Shown piece after piece: positions 1 through 7,859 of a stretch of DNA of 44,420 nt. The stretch spans positions 1 to 44,420 of the forward strand of contig UQTR01000007.1 in assembly GCA_900544065.1 (NCBI GenBank). The letters run 5' to 3'. The stretch is from an uncultured Collinsella sp. GTDB taxonomy: Bacteria; Actinomycetota; Coriobacteriia; Coriobacteriales; Coriobacteriaceae. The first letter of the stretch is position 1; every line of letters starts with the position of its first letter. The notes beneath the pieces were generated by a model. It was not told the DNA's origin. It made no database searches and saw only the letters and a list, made by a program, of their open reading frames with translations. The position numbers and the translations under genes were made by a program.

Positions 1-16
1 CCTATACGCCGCACCA
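1..16 (+). tRNA. 3' end of a tRNA or tRNA-tail repeat (partial)
   Basis: The window opens with a sequence that fits the last 16 bases of a tRNA: the 3' side of a T stem (CCTAT), a 7-base acceptor strand (ACGCCGC), discriminator A and an encoded CCA, followed at once by an intrinsic terminator. The body lies outside the window. An A discriminator with this acceptor would suit tRNA-Leu, but that is a guess. The same 16 bases recur at 191-206 as part of a repeat, so this copy could itself belong to an earlier repeat unit. Confidence 0.5.
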
Positions 17-27
17 TTTGAGATTAA

Positions 28-55
28 AGCTCCCGGCAACGGGGGCTTTTCTTTT
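28..55 (+). terminator. Intrinsic terminator, first copy
   Basis: 8-bp stem (28-35 with 40-47, one G-T pair), GCAA tetraloop, then TTTTCTTTT. It follows the tRNA 3' end directly. Confidence 0.75.
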
Positions 56-217
56 ACGTAAGCACTGCATGGATTCGAACCTCGGTCGAGGCGCGGGCGT
101 GAAGAAAACGCGGAGCGTTTTTAGCCCGCGGGCGAGCGCGCCGGCAGGCGGGCGAAGCCGGTGCGGATCCGCGCAGCGGATGCGCGGAATCCTATACGCC
201 GCACCATTTGAGATTAA

Positions 218-245
218 AGCTCCCGGCAACGGGGGCTTTTCTTTT
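218..245 (+). terminator. Intrinsic terminator, second copy
   Basis: Identical stem, GCAA loop and T tract to the terminator at 28-55, displaced by 190 bp as part of the tandem duplication. Confidence 0.7.
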
Positions 246-369
246 GCACCAGCTTGAGTGCTTTCGTCCAAAGGGACGATTTCCTGTCGACTCGTGTAAG
301 ATTCCGAGTAGGTGTCGCGGCCCATCCGCGACCACTCTTTCTCTCAACGACCGATCAGGGTGATATTTC

Positions 370-2811
370 GTGGCAGAGCGTCCGACATACAAGCTCAGGT
401 TTCTCGATCCCAAGAAGCGCTTTCCGGCGATGCCCGAGCAGCCTGCGGGACGCTCATATGGCGTGGTCTGGAAACTCTTTGGCGAGGATCAGCATGAATC
501 TTGTTATGTCGTCGAGTTCGTTGGCAAAAGTCATGTGTCGCTTTTGGGCTACGTAAGCGTTTCGGGTGAGGTGTACAAGGTGGACCGCCCCGTCAGCGAG
601 GCTCCGCTGCCCAACGATCCCGACATGGAACTGGTCCTTGACGAGTCGGATTCCAGTATTGGTGAGATTATGGTAAGGGAAGCCAACGGTGCAATGCGCG
701 CGTGTGCGCAAACTGCCGGCTCTCCCGAAGGCCCCATGCGCGAGCAGTCCGACCACGAGACATGGAATTCGACCCGCGCCCTTCCTTACGGCGAGTTCAT
801 GGCCTCGATGTTCTTGCGCTACGTGATATTTGCCAACTCCGAAAGCGCTATTGTGAACACGGCGGACGCCGGCGGACTCGACGAGGGTATGCAAAACGTA
901 GTCGACAAGATCAAGCTCGTAAAGTTGCCCGAGCCGGTCGAGGTGTTTTTGGGCTTTAACACGGCACCGCTCCCCGATGCTATCGAGACGCTGCTTTACC
1001 GCGTTGACCATGCCGAGAATCCGAGCGGTATCGAGCGCTATGCCGCCGCCCTTATGAGCGAAATTGACTTGCCCCGCCTGCGCACCATCGCTGCCAAGTC
1101 CGAGATGAGCCTGGCTCGCATTGATCGCTCAAAGATTTTCTATCTCAATTTTGATCGTAGCCTGCTGGACCAGGACGAGATTGACATGCTGCTTGCCGTC
1201 GAGTGCCGTCTCAACCGCCTCTCCGGCATCCTTGAGCGCATCGGGGCCGGATTGGTCCCTACGGCATCCTCGCCGAGCCTTGAGGGCTGCGCGCTCTTTG
1301 ATGCGTGGCATATCGCCAAGACGACCAACGATGTTCCCCGACTGCTCGATACGGCTTCGAGCGATAACCCGTGGGGCAAGCCGGGTACGGTGGCTTGCCA
1401 GCCGGGCGGCGAGTGGGACGTGCGCACCCGTTTTGCGCGAATCGTTGAGGCGCTCAACGTGGTCACGCGGCTCGACTATACCTATCGGGCAAACGTTGCC
1501 GAGGGGATTATGCTCGTTCGGTTTGGGCAGTCTGTCGTTGATGCCATGCCGCAACGTGAATACGACGCTCAGGATGACGCCTGGCGCGAGCTGGACGAGG
1601 ACACGCGCGCGATCTGGGCCGCGGAGCACGATGCGCGCGTGGCACTCACACTTGCGGCAGCGTGTTTTGCCGCGGGCACCTGCATCACGCGCTGCTGTGT
1701 GCAGATTGCTGCTCCCGACAGTGAACAGGGCGAGCGCGTTGTCACAACGTATTTCTTTGGGCGCGCGGCCTATCTGGCCGATTGCGTGTCTGTCGCCAAG
1801 GATCTTGAGAGCATGGACATGGACGATATGCCGTGCAAGCGTGTGCTTGAGGCGTATGAGTCAACCGCTCCGGAGACGATTGAGCCTGCGGAGGTTCATG
1901 CTCGTCCGCGTGATGACCATCGCACGCTGCCGCCGGCGCTGCGCGATCTGCTACTTGCCGATACGGCTGACGAGTTGGAGGTCATGGAAGAGGACGACGA
2001 CCCATACGTGGCCCGTGTTGTTGAATTGCGCGAGCAGGTAAAAGTCGACCGTACAGGTGCTTTTGAAGGCTTTTCCCGTCTTGTCGAGGAGTTGGAGGCT
2101 AAGTGCACTGTCGCCGAGCTTTTGGCGACAGGTCCGGTTCAAACGCAGTTTTGCGATAACCAGCTGGTGCGCATGGTGCTACCGGTGTTGGAAGAAGACC
2201 GCTCTGTGCGGATCCTTCGTGCGCCCGATGCACTGTACTTTGCCCAGCACGAGATCTGCAGTTTTTACGCCGAGCAAGAGGACTTTGAACGAGCGCTGCC
2301 CGAGGTGCGCCATCTTTACGATCTGGCGCGTTCGTCCATGCAATCGCACTTTGCGCTCATCAACGTGCTTGCGCGTCTGGAGCGCTTTGACGAGATTATC
2401 GAGGTGGCGCGCCACGGCCTACGTATTGCCAGCGATCGTTCTGCAATCGGCTACCTGTTCTATCGCTTGGCGTTTGCCTATTGGAATTGCGATCAGCTCG
2501 ACCTGGCGCTGGCTTGTTACCGTCTGGTGCCGCGCGGCGAGGAGTCGGGCAGCAGCGCGCTGGAAGAAATGCAGGGCCTTATGAACGAGATGGGCGTCAG
2601 CGAGCCTCCGACGTTCGAGGAGGCGGTCGAGACCATCCGCAAGGCTGGACTTGAGCTGCCGCCAGTGTCCGCCGTGACGAATCAGCTGGCAGATGCCGCT
2701 GTGCAACTGGTCGACAACGGCTTCTTTTTCCTGGCGCGCGGTTGCATCTTCCAAATGTGGCGTACCATGGGTAACGACGAGCTCGGCTCCCTCAACCGCT
2801 CGCTGGGGTAG
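370..2811 (+). CDS. Large hypothetical protein with C-terminal TPR-like helices
   Basis: An 813-residue cytoplasmic protein with no signal peptide or membrane segment. I do not recognise the family as a whole. Residues roughly 620-740 read as paired amphipathic helices of tetratricopeptide type (alternating small and aromatic residues, e.g. around LYDLARSSMQSHFALINVL and the FYRLAFAYWNCDQLDLAL stretch), which suggests a protein-binding scaffold. The middle contains a very acidic stretch near residue 540 (EVMEEDDD). The GTG at 370 is the start; its upstream AGGGTG is only a weak ribosome site. A 7-bp hairpin (314-332) lies in the leader. It stands alone between two tRNA-tail repeat arrays, so neighbours give no functional hint. 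Confidence 0.75.
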   Translation: MAERPTYKLRFLDPKKRFPAMPEQPAGRSYGVVWKLFGEDQHESCYVVEFVGKSHVSLLGYVSVSGEVYKVDRPVSEAPLPNDPDMELVLDESDSSIGEIMVREANGAMRACAQTAGSPEGPMREQSDHETWNSTRALPYGEFMASMFLRYVIFANSESAIVNTADAGGLDEGMQNVVDKIKLVKLPEPVEVFLGFNTAPLPDAIETLLYRVDHAENPSGIERYAAALMSEIDLPRLRTIAAKSEMSLARIDRSKIFYLNFDRSLLDQDEIDMLLAVECRLNRLSGILERIGAGLVPTASSPSLEGCALFDAWHIAKTTNDVPRLLDTASSDNPWGKPGTVACQPGGEWDVRTRFARIVEALNVVTRLDYTYRANVAEGIMLVRFGQSVVDAMPQREYDAQDDAWRELDEDTRAIWAAEHDARVALTLAAACFAAGTCITRCCVQIAAPDSEQGERVVTTYFFGRAAYLADCVSVAKDLESMDMDDMPCKRVLEAYESTAPETIEPAEVHARPRDDHRTLPPALRDLLLADTADELEVMEEDDDPYVARVVELREQVKVDRTGAFEGFSRLVEELEAKCTVAELLATGPVQTQFCDNQLVRMVLPVLEEDRSVRILRAPDALYFAQHEICSFYAEQEDFERALPEVRHLYDLARSSMQSHFALINVLARLERFDEIIEVARHGLRIASDRSAIGYLFYRLAFAYWNCDQLDLALACYRLVPRGEESGSSALEEMQGLMNEMGVSEPPTFEEAVETIRKAGLELPPVSAVTNQLADAAVQLVDNGFFFLARGCIFQMWRTMGNDELGSLNRSLG

Positions 2812-2860
2812 GTGAAGCTTCCAAGGAGGAAAGGATGCTAGGCAATTAGAAAATTTCCTC

Positions 2861-2889
2861 TTGCCCATCCTTGGCTGTTTGGTTACTAT
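2861..2889 (+). promoter_or_regulatory. Promoter of tRNA-Ser
   Basis: -35 TTGCCC (2861-2866), 17-bp spacer and -10 TACTAT (2884-2889), placing the transcript start about 8 bases before the tRNA. Confidence 0.6.
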
Positions 2890-2903
2890 AGAACGGCTGT
2901 TAC

Positions 2904-2994
2904 GGAGAGCTGACCGAGAGGCCGAAGGTGCTCGCCTGCTAAGCGAGTATGCCCCAAAAGGGCATCTGGGGTTCGAATCCCCAGCTCTCCGCCA
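2904..2994 (+). tRNA. tRNA-Ser (GCU anticodon)
   Basis: A 91-base class II tRNA with encoded CCA. The acceptor stem is GGAGAGC paired with GCTCTCC, with discriminator G as expected for serine. The anticodon stem CTCGC/GCGAG encloses loop CTGCTAA, giving anticodon GCT at 2938-2940 (reads AGC and AGU). The long variable arm is an ATGCCC/GGGCAT hairpin, and the T loop is TTCGAAT. It is followed by a terminator and then by a partial re-duplication of its own 3' end. Confidence 0.97.
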
Positions 2995-3008
2995 GTTTAA
3001 CTTTAAAG

Positions 3009-3034
3009 AAGGGTCCCATCGGGGGCCCTTTTTT
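3009..3034 (+). terminator. Terminator of tRNA-Ser
   Basis: 9-bp stem AAGGGTCCC/GGGGCCCTT with loop ATCG, then TTTT. Confidence 0.8.
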
Positions 3035-3199
3035 ATTATCGAGAAAGGGCGCTGGGGATTCGAACCCGAGAGGGCACGGGCGTTAAGCAAACGCGAAAGC
3101 GTTTGTAGCCCGTGGGCGAAAAGCCGCCAGGCTTTGAAGCCGGAGGGCATGCGTAGCATGCCCGGACATCCCCAGCTCTCCGCCAGTATGACATGAAAG

Positions 3200-3225
3200 A
3201 AGGGTCCCATTTGGGGCCCTTTTTT
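3200..3225 (+). terminator. Duplicated tRNA-Ser terminator
   Basis: Same 9-bp stem as 3009-3034 with loop ATTT and a T tract. It is part of the second 191-bp unit and has no functional tRNA upstream of it. Confidence 0.7.
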
Positions 3226-3260
3226 AATTAGAAGAATGTTAACTGGGGATTCGAACCCTC

Positions 3261-3289
3261 AAAAAAAGAGGCATCCTTTCGGACGCCTC
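3261..3289 (-). terminator. Terminator of the D-Ala-D-Ala carboxypeptidase gene
   Basis: Read leftward: GAGGCGTCC, GAAA loop, GGATGCCTC (9 bp with one G-T pair), then seven T. It sits 28 bases after the stop codon at 3318. Confidence 0.85.
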
Positions 3290-3317
3290 CTTTCAGTGGG
3301 CTGATTATTCTTGCGCT

Positions 3318-4658
3318 CTACATCTCAGGAGCCTTGGCGACGGTCTCGCTCTCTGCCGCAAGTGGGCGGTTGTCGATGCGGCGGCCCAGGCGGTCGAGCT
3401 TCACAAGGAGCCATTCAATGGGATTCGGCCCTGTGCCTTCCTCGTCGGCAACCAGGTCCATGACGGCGACCTTGGTGCCGTCCTGCTTGAGCGTAACGCT
3501 GCCCACCTTGTCGCCCACATGCACCGTGCCCGAAAGATCGTCGTAGCTAACCTTTTCGGTCACCTCGCCGGCAAGGGAAAACACGGTCGCTTGCGCCGTG
3601 GGATCGGCGAGCGTGGCGTCGATTGTCTTATCCGTCCAATCTGTCTGGCTAATGCGTGCCATAAGCGGGTTGCCGTTGGCGGTCTTTTCCTGCGTGTTGG
3701 CGATTGCGACCGTCACCTTGTGACCGTAGTACCAATTGGCAAGGGTTGCGGTATCGGTAAAGCGCTGGTCGGTGGTGGTGGAGTTCAAAACGATGGTGTA
3801 GATCTCGTCGCCATCGCGGTTGTAGGCACCCGTAAAGCAATAGCCTGCATCATCGGTGGTGCCGGTCTTGCCACCGATGTTGCCATCTTGGCCCAGCAAA
3901 TAGTTATGCGTGTCCATGGAATGCGAATGGTCGGTGCCGTCGGCGCCCGTGACCTCGATCCAGGAATCCTCGCTCGCTACGACCTCGCGGATCGTGTCGT
4001 TTTTCATGGCCTCCTGCATCATCAGCGCTACGTCGTGTGCGGTTGAGTGCATATCGCCAGCCCACTCATCAAAGTCCAGACCATGCGGGTTTTCAAAAAG
4101 CGTACCGGTGCAGCCGAGCTTCTTAGCGCGCTCGTTCATGGCCTTCACAAATGTGGCCTCGGCGTCTTTGGTCTTAGGGTCGATCTTCTTGCCCACATAT
4201 TCGGCGAGCACGATGGCGGCGTCGTTGCCCGAGGGAATCATCAGGCCGCGCAGCGCCTGCTCCACGGTAAGCTTGTCGCCTTCGAGCAAGCCGGCGGTCG
4301 AATTGCCCACGGTGGCTGCGGCGTTGCTCACCGTGACCTTCTCGTCCATCTTGCAATTCTCGACGGTTAGGATTGCGGTCATGACCTTGGTGATTGAGGC
4401 AATCTTGACCTGCTCATCGGCGTCGCGGGCATAGTAGACGGTGCCGTCTTTGCCCATGACGAGGGCATTGGTCGCATCGATATCGGGCAGGTTTTCGGCC
4501 GTGATACCGCGCACATCGGCGGTTTTGCCGCAAACATTGTCGGTCGTGAGCACTTGGGCGCCGGCGACGGTGGGCACGCCAGCGGCAAGGGCGATAGCGC
4601 AGACAAAGCCGGCGGCAAGCTGGGCTGAGCGCTTTGCAAAAGGGGTGAGGGACTTCAC
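3318..4658 (-). CDS. D-alanyl-D-alanine carboxypeptidase (S11 / PBP5 family)
   Basis: A secreted penicillin-binding protein that trims the terminal D-Ala from peptidoglycan stem peptides outside the membrane. With the GTG start at 4658 (446 residues) it opens with a clean signal peptide (basic n-region, Leu/Ala core, AGA near residue 34). The three S11 motifs are all present: SITK at 88-91 with the catalytic Ser, SGN at 143-145 and KTG at 264-266. In-frame ATGs upstream (4727, 4769) exist, but a -10-like TATACT at 4699-4704 lies downstream of them, so I prefer the GTG; the ribosome site is weak either way. It faces away from the VanRS-like pair, which may control it. I see no clear C-terminal membrane anchor. 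Confidence 0.9.
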   Translation of the reverse strand: MKSLTPFAKRSAQLAAGFVCAIALAAGVPTVAGAQVLTTDNVCGKTADVRGITAENLPDIDATNALVMGKDGTVYYARDADEQVKIASITKVMTAILTVENCKMDEKVTVSNAAATVGNSTAGLLEGDKLTVEQALRGLMIPSGNDAAIVLAEYVGKKIDPKTKDAEATFVKAMNERAKKLGCTGTLFENPHGLDFDEWAGDMHSTAHDVALMMQEAMKNDTIREVVASEDSWIEVTGADGTDHSHSMDTHNYLLGQDGNIGGKTGTTDDAGYCFTGAYNRDGDEIYTIVLNSTTTDQRFTDTATLANWYYGHKVTVAIANTQEKTANGNPLMARISQTDWTDKTIDATLADPTAQATVFSLAGEVTEKVSYDDLSGTVHVGDKVGSVTLKQDGTKVAVMDLVADEEGTGPNPIEWLLVKLDRLGRRIDNRPLAAESETVAKAPEM

Positions 4659-4698
4659 GGATTTCGCTTTCGACGGGATGGTCTCTTCTGGAACTAGA

Positions 4699-4704
4699 GT
4701 ATAT
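4699..4704 (-). promoter_or_regulatory. -10 box of the carboxypeptidase promoter
   Basis: TATACT on the minus strand, about 41 bases before the GTG start. I see no good -35 box, which would fit an activator-dependent promoter. Confidence 0.35.
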
Positions 4705-4855
4705 CGTTTGCCGGCGTCGGCGATCATCGCGTGCGTGCGTGGCCCACATCCGCACCCGAACGGGCACAAGGGTGCTTAAGGCCGACTTAATCACCCACGC
4801 TTGTTGTGTGTGGCGTGCGTCGCCTCGGGCATAATGGAGCGCGAGAGGAGCACGC

Positions 4856-5551
4856 ATGAACGAGCGCATACTGGTAGTTGATGACGAGAAGGCCATCGCC
4901 GACTTGGTTGGTATCTACCTTACAAAAGAGGGCTTTGATGTCCAGATTGCCTATAGCGGGGCCGATGCTGCCAAGGCAATCTTGGAGCAGGAGTTCGATT
5001 TGGCGCTGCTGGATGTCATGCTGCCCGATATCGATGGATTTGAGCTGCTGCGTACGATCCGTTCCAGCCATACCTATCCTGTGATCATGCTGACGGCGCG
5101 CGATGCCCAGCAAGACAAGATCGAGGGCCTTTCGCTTGGTGCGGACGATTACGTGGTTAAGCCGTTCCGCCCGCTGGAGCTCATCGCGCGTGTGCACGCT
5201 CAGCTTCGCCGCTACACCAGCTACGGTAGCCGTGCGCAGGCGGCCGAGTCGCCGACCATTCAGCTCGACGGCTTGGAGATCAACCGCGATGCTCGTTCCG
5301 TAACGGTGGACGGTGCACCGGTACGCCTCACACCCACCGAGTATTCAATCTTGCTGTATCTGGTCGAGCATCGCGGCAGCGTGGTGGCCGTGGAGGACCT
5401 GTTCCGCGCGGTATGGAACGAGGACTTTATGCCCGGCTCCAACAATACGGTGATGGTGCACATTCGCCACTTGCGCGAAAAGATCGGCGACGACGCACAA
5501 AAGCCGCGCTTTATCAAAAACGTCTGGGGCGTCGGCTACATCATCGAATAA
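4856..5551 (+). CDS. OmpR-family response regulator, VanR-like
   Basis: A 231-residue two-domain regulator. The receiver domain (1-120) has the acidic pair D9/D10, the phospho-acceptor D53 and K102; the stretch ADDYVVKPFRPLELIARV strongly resembles VanR of vancomycin-resistance systems. The C-terminal winged helix (about 135-231) ends in the usual ...KNVWGVGYIIE. The ATG is preceded by GAGAGGAG. Its kinase starts 26 bases downstream, so the two form an operon. The divergent neighbour is a D-Ala-D-Ala carboxypeptidase, which fits a cell-wall role. The VanR link rests on similarity and does not by itself mean glycopeptide resistance. Confidence 0.9.
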   Translation: MNERILVVDDEKAIADLVGIYLTKEGFDVQIAYSGADAAKAILEQEFDLALLDVMLPDIDGFELLRTIRSSHTYPVIMLTARDAQQDKIEGLSLGADDYVVKPFRPLELIARVHAQLRRYTSYGSRAQAAESPTIQLDGLEINRDARSVTVDGAPVRLTPTEYSILLYLVEHRGSVVAVEDLFRAVWNEDFMPGSNNTVMVHIRHLREKIGDDAQKPRFIKNVWGVGYIIE

Positions 5552-5577
5552 CGCTTTTCGCTTGTGAGGATCTTGAT

Positions 5578-6816
5578 ATGACAAAAGACGATAGGCAAGC
5601 GTTCGAGGTGCCCGATCGACTCTTTGAATACGTGAGGTCAGTCGTCGACAACCGCGCACTTGCAACGGTGCTGCTCTTTTTGTTGACCTTGCTGCTGATT
5701 GGCATTGATAACATCGCTGGAATCTTGGCGGTGCTGCTTGTCGGCTTTTTGCTGATCGATCGATTTGAGATCGTGCGCCGCTGCGTGGTGATTGGCGGCG
5801 CCGCGTGGGCCATGACGTTGGCGATCGGCGCCATGGCGCTCGGCGGCTTCGAAGGGCCGGTGCTGTTCGATGCCGGCTTTGTATTCAACATGCTTGGCTT
5901 TGTGCTGGCACTTGCCGTGTGCGTGCTGTTCTTGTGCGGCCGCGCCCTGTACTACCAGGGCTACGAGCAGGGCGAGCAGCATGCCGATTGTGTGCTGGCC
6001 GCTCGTATTCAAGATCGCCTGATCGATCACCCCGACACCTGGGATAACATCGACGGCGACTTCTTGGAGGTCGAGGGCGCCCTTAACCGCGTGCGTGACC
6101 GTGAGCGCAAGGTGCAGCAAGCTCTGCGTGACGAGTCGCATCGCAAGGACGATCTGGTCACGTACTTGGCACATGACCTACGCACCCCGCTTGCCAGTGT
6201 GGTGGGCTATCTTTCGCTGCTGCAAGAGGCTCCCGAGCTGCCGGTTGAGCAACGTGCGCACTTTACGGGCGTGGCGCTCGACAAGGCGCACCGGCTCGAT
6301 GCGCTCATCGAAGAGTTCTTCGATATCACGCGCTTTGACTTCCACGATATCGTGCTCACGCGCGGCTATGTTGATCTGGGGTTGCTGCTGGCTCAGGTGG
6401 CTGACGAGTTCTATCCCATCCTCAACGAGCAGCATAAGGAAGTCCAAGTTGATATTCGCGAGGACCTGACGGTGCTCGTGGATGGCGACAAAATGGCTCG
6501 CGTGTTCAACAACATCATGAAAAACGCTATTGCCTATAGCTATGAGGGCTCGACCATCACGATCGAGGCCAGACGCCGGGACGGCGGTGGCGTGCGCGTG
6601 CGCTTTATCAATCAGGGCGATCCCATCCCTGAGGCAAAGCTCAAGGTGATCTTTGAGAAGTTCTATCGCCTGGATGCGGCGCGTGCGACCAATCGCGGCG
6701 GCGCTGGACTGGGGCTTGCCATCGCCAAGGAGATCGTATGCGCGCACGGCGGTACCGTTGCATGTGAATCGACGCCCGAACACACGATATTCACCATCGA
6801 GCTGCCCGCCGCATAG
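5578..6816 (+). CDS. Sensor histidine kinase, VanS-like partner
   Basis: A 412-residue membrane kinase starting at ATG 5578 (AGGAT upstream); an ORF open from 5413 overlaps the regulator and is not the true start. Four hydrophobic segments (about 28-45, 47-60, 69-90 and 103-122) are packed with hardly any extracellular loop, so sensing may happen within the membrane. Next come a short linker helix, the H box with H199 (AHDLRTPL), an N box (NNIMKNAIAYS) and the G box GGAGLGLAIAKEI. It phosphorylates the upstream regulator. Classical VanS has two membrane segments around an external loop, so this one differs. No terminator is seen before pstB. Confidence 0.9.
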   Translation: MTKDDRQAFEVPDRLFEYVRSVVDNRALATVLLFLLTLLLIGIDNIAGILAVLLVGFLLIDRFEIVRRCVVIGGAAWAMTLAIGAMALGGFEGPVLFDAGFVFNMLGFVLALAVCVLFLCGRALYYQGYEQGEQHADCVLAARIQDRLIDHPDTWDNIDGDFLEVEGALNRVRDRERKVQQALRDESHRKDDLVTYLAHDLRTPLASVVGYLSLLQEAPELPVEQRAHFTGVALDKAHRLDALIEEFFDITRFDFHDIVLTRGYVDLGLLLAQVADEFYPILNEQHKEVQVDIREDLTVLVDGDKMARVFNNIMKNAIAYSYEGSTITIEARRRDGGGVRVRFINQGDPIPEAKLKVIFEKFYRLDAARATNRGGAGLGLAIAKEIVCAHGGTVACESTPEHTIFTIELPAA

Positions 6817-6919
6817 CCAGTGTGCCCTTACAAACACTTGACAATGCGCTCACGTGCATATGAGCCGCGATTCCTACTATCGATACTGCTGAATTGATAT
6901 CGATGTGGAGGTATGCGGT

Positions 6920-7795
6920 ATGACGGCTGCTGCGGCTGTGGAGCCCACGGAGCTTGAAGAACTCATGAAAGCGCAGGCCGAGGCCGCGCGCGAGCGCGAG
7001 GTTGGGGATGCGACTCGCCCCACGGCAGAGGATCTTGCCGCCTCGCCGACGCGTATCGATGTCGAGGGCCTCGACCTGTTCTATGGCGACCACCATGCGC
7101 TCAAGGACGTGAATATCAAGATCCGCGACAAGCAGATCACCTCGTTCATCGGGCCTTCGGGCTGCGGAAAGTCCACGTTGCTGCGCTGCTTTAACCGCAT
7201 GAACGACGGCATCAAGGATTGCCGCATCGAGGGCAAGATTGCGCTCGATGGTCAAGATATCCTGGGCGACTACGACATCTGCCGCCTTCGCCAGCGCGTG
7301 GGCATGGTGTTCCAGCGCCCCAACCCGTTTCCCATGAGCATCTACGACAACGTCGCGTATGGTCCGCGCGGTATGGGTGTGCGCGATCGCGCTGCGCTGG
7401 ATGAGCTGGTCGAGGACTCCCTTCGTCGCGCTGCGCTATGGGATGAGGTCAAGGACAAGCTCAAAGAGTCGGGTCTGGGCCTTTCGGGCGGCCAGCAGCA
7501 GCGTCTGTGCATCGCCCGCGCACTTGCCGTGCAGCCCGACATTCTGCTGATGGACGAGCCGACCTCGGCACTCGACCCTGTGTCGACGCTGGTGGTGGAG
7601 CAGCTGGCCTGCGAGCTCAAAGAGACCTGCACGCTCGTGGTCGTTACGCACAATATGCAGCAGGCGGCGCGTATCTCCGATTCGGTCGCATTCTTTTTGC
7701 TGGGTGAGCTGGTGGAGCACGCGCCCACCGCGCAACTCTTCAAGAATCCGACCGATCCGCGCACGGCGGATTATTTGACGGGACGTTTTGGCTGA
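6920..7795 (+). CDS. pstB: Phosphate ABC transporter ATP-binding protein PstB
   Basis: The ATPase of the high-affinity phosphate importer. Starting at ATG 6920 (GGAGG eight bases upstream; a GTG at 6905 is possible) it has 291 residues: an unusual charged N-terminal extension of about 45, then Walker A GPSGCGKST (78-86), Q loop FQRPNPFPMSIYDNVAYGPR (typical of PstB), signature LSGGQQQR, Walker B LLMDEP and switch THN. The permease and binding-protein genes pstS, pstC and pstA are not here. It is followed directly by a PhoB/PhoR-like pair, consistent with phosphate control. A TTGACA lies at 6838-6843 but its -10 is poor. Confidence 0.93.
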   Translation: MTAAAAVEPTELEELMKAQAEAAREREVGDATRPTAEDLAASPTRIDVEGLDLFYGDHHALKDVNIKIRDKQITSFIGPSGCGKSTLLRCFNRMNDGIKDCRIEGKIALDGQDILGDYDICRLRQRVGMVFQRPNPFPMSIYDNVAYGPRGMGVRDRAALDELVEDSLRRAALWDEVKDKLKESGLGLSGGQQQRLCIARALAVQPDILLMDEPTSALDPVSTLVVEQLACELKETCTLVVVTHNMQQAARISDSVAFFLLGELVEHAPTAQLFKNPTDPRTADYLTGRFG

Positions 7796-7805
7796 TACCA
7801 TCTAG

Positions 7806-7819
7806 TAAAGGTACCTTTA
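7806..7819. promoter_or_regulatory. 14-bp palindrome between pstB and the phosphate regulator
   Basis: TAAAGGTACCTTTA is a perfect palindrome in the 64-base gap before the response regulator. It could be a protein-binding site; I cannot assign the protein. Confidence 0.3.
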
Positions 7820-7859
7820 GGGTTAAGATGCGGTCATGCCGGCCGCAAAGGGGTTCAAC

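Larger units (their letters stand above)
1..246 (+). repeat. tRNA-tail repeat array A (190-bp period)
   Basis: The tRNA 3' end plus terminator (1-55) is repeated almost exactly at 191-245, a period of 190 bp. Between the copies lies an inverted T-arm-like segment (GGATTCGAACC, 71-81), then a long hairpin (stem 92-98 with 124-130, inner stem 105-111 with 115-121), then a second GC-rich hairpin at about 162-188. The same order of parts and nearly the same period occur downstream of tRNA-Ser at 2979-3260. Paired substitutions between the two copies keep the hairpin intact. Confidence 0.75.
2979..3260 (+). repeat. tRNA-tail repeat array B (191-bp period)
   Basis: The tRNA-Ser 3' end (CCAGCTCTCCGCCAG) and its terminator recur 191 bp downstream (2981 and 3172). 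Between them is an inverted copy of the T arm (3052-3067, CTGGGGATTCGAACCC), a hairpin with GAAA loop (3075-3081 with 3108-3114; inner 3088-3094 with 3099-3105) and a second hairpin (GGGCATGC-GTA-GCATGCCC, about 3145-3163). The inverted T-arm piece occurs a third time at 3243, again 191 bp on, and is then cut short by the terminator of the leftward gene. The unit is homologous to array A at 1-246. Confidence 0.8.

Noticed and set aside
1..246. CRISPR-like array
   Set aside because: Only two repeat copies at a 190-bp period with structured, non-spacer-like filling and no cas genes; a tRNA-tail duplication explains it.
2825..2849. Four-codon mini-ORF (ATG CTA GGC AAT TAG) behind a perfect AGGAGG before tRNA-Ser
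   Set aside because: Lies upstream of the tRNA promoter after the end of the previous gene; too short to support, probably a leftover ribosome site.
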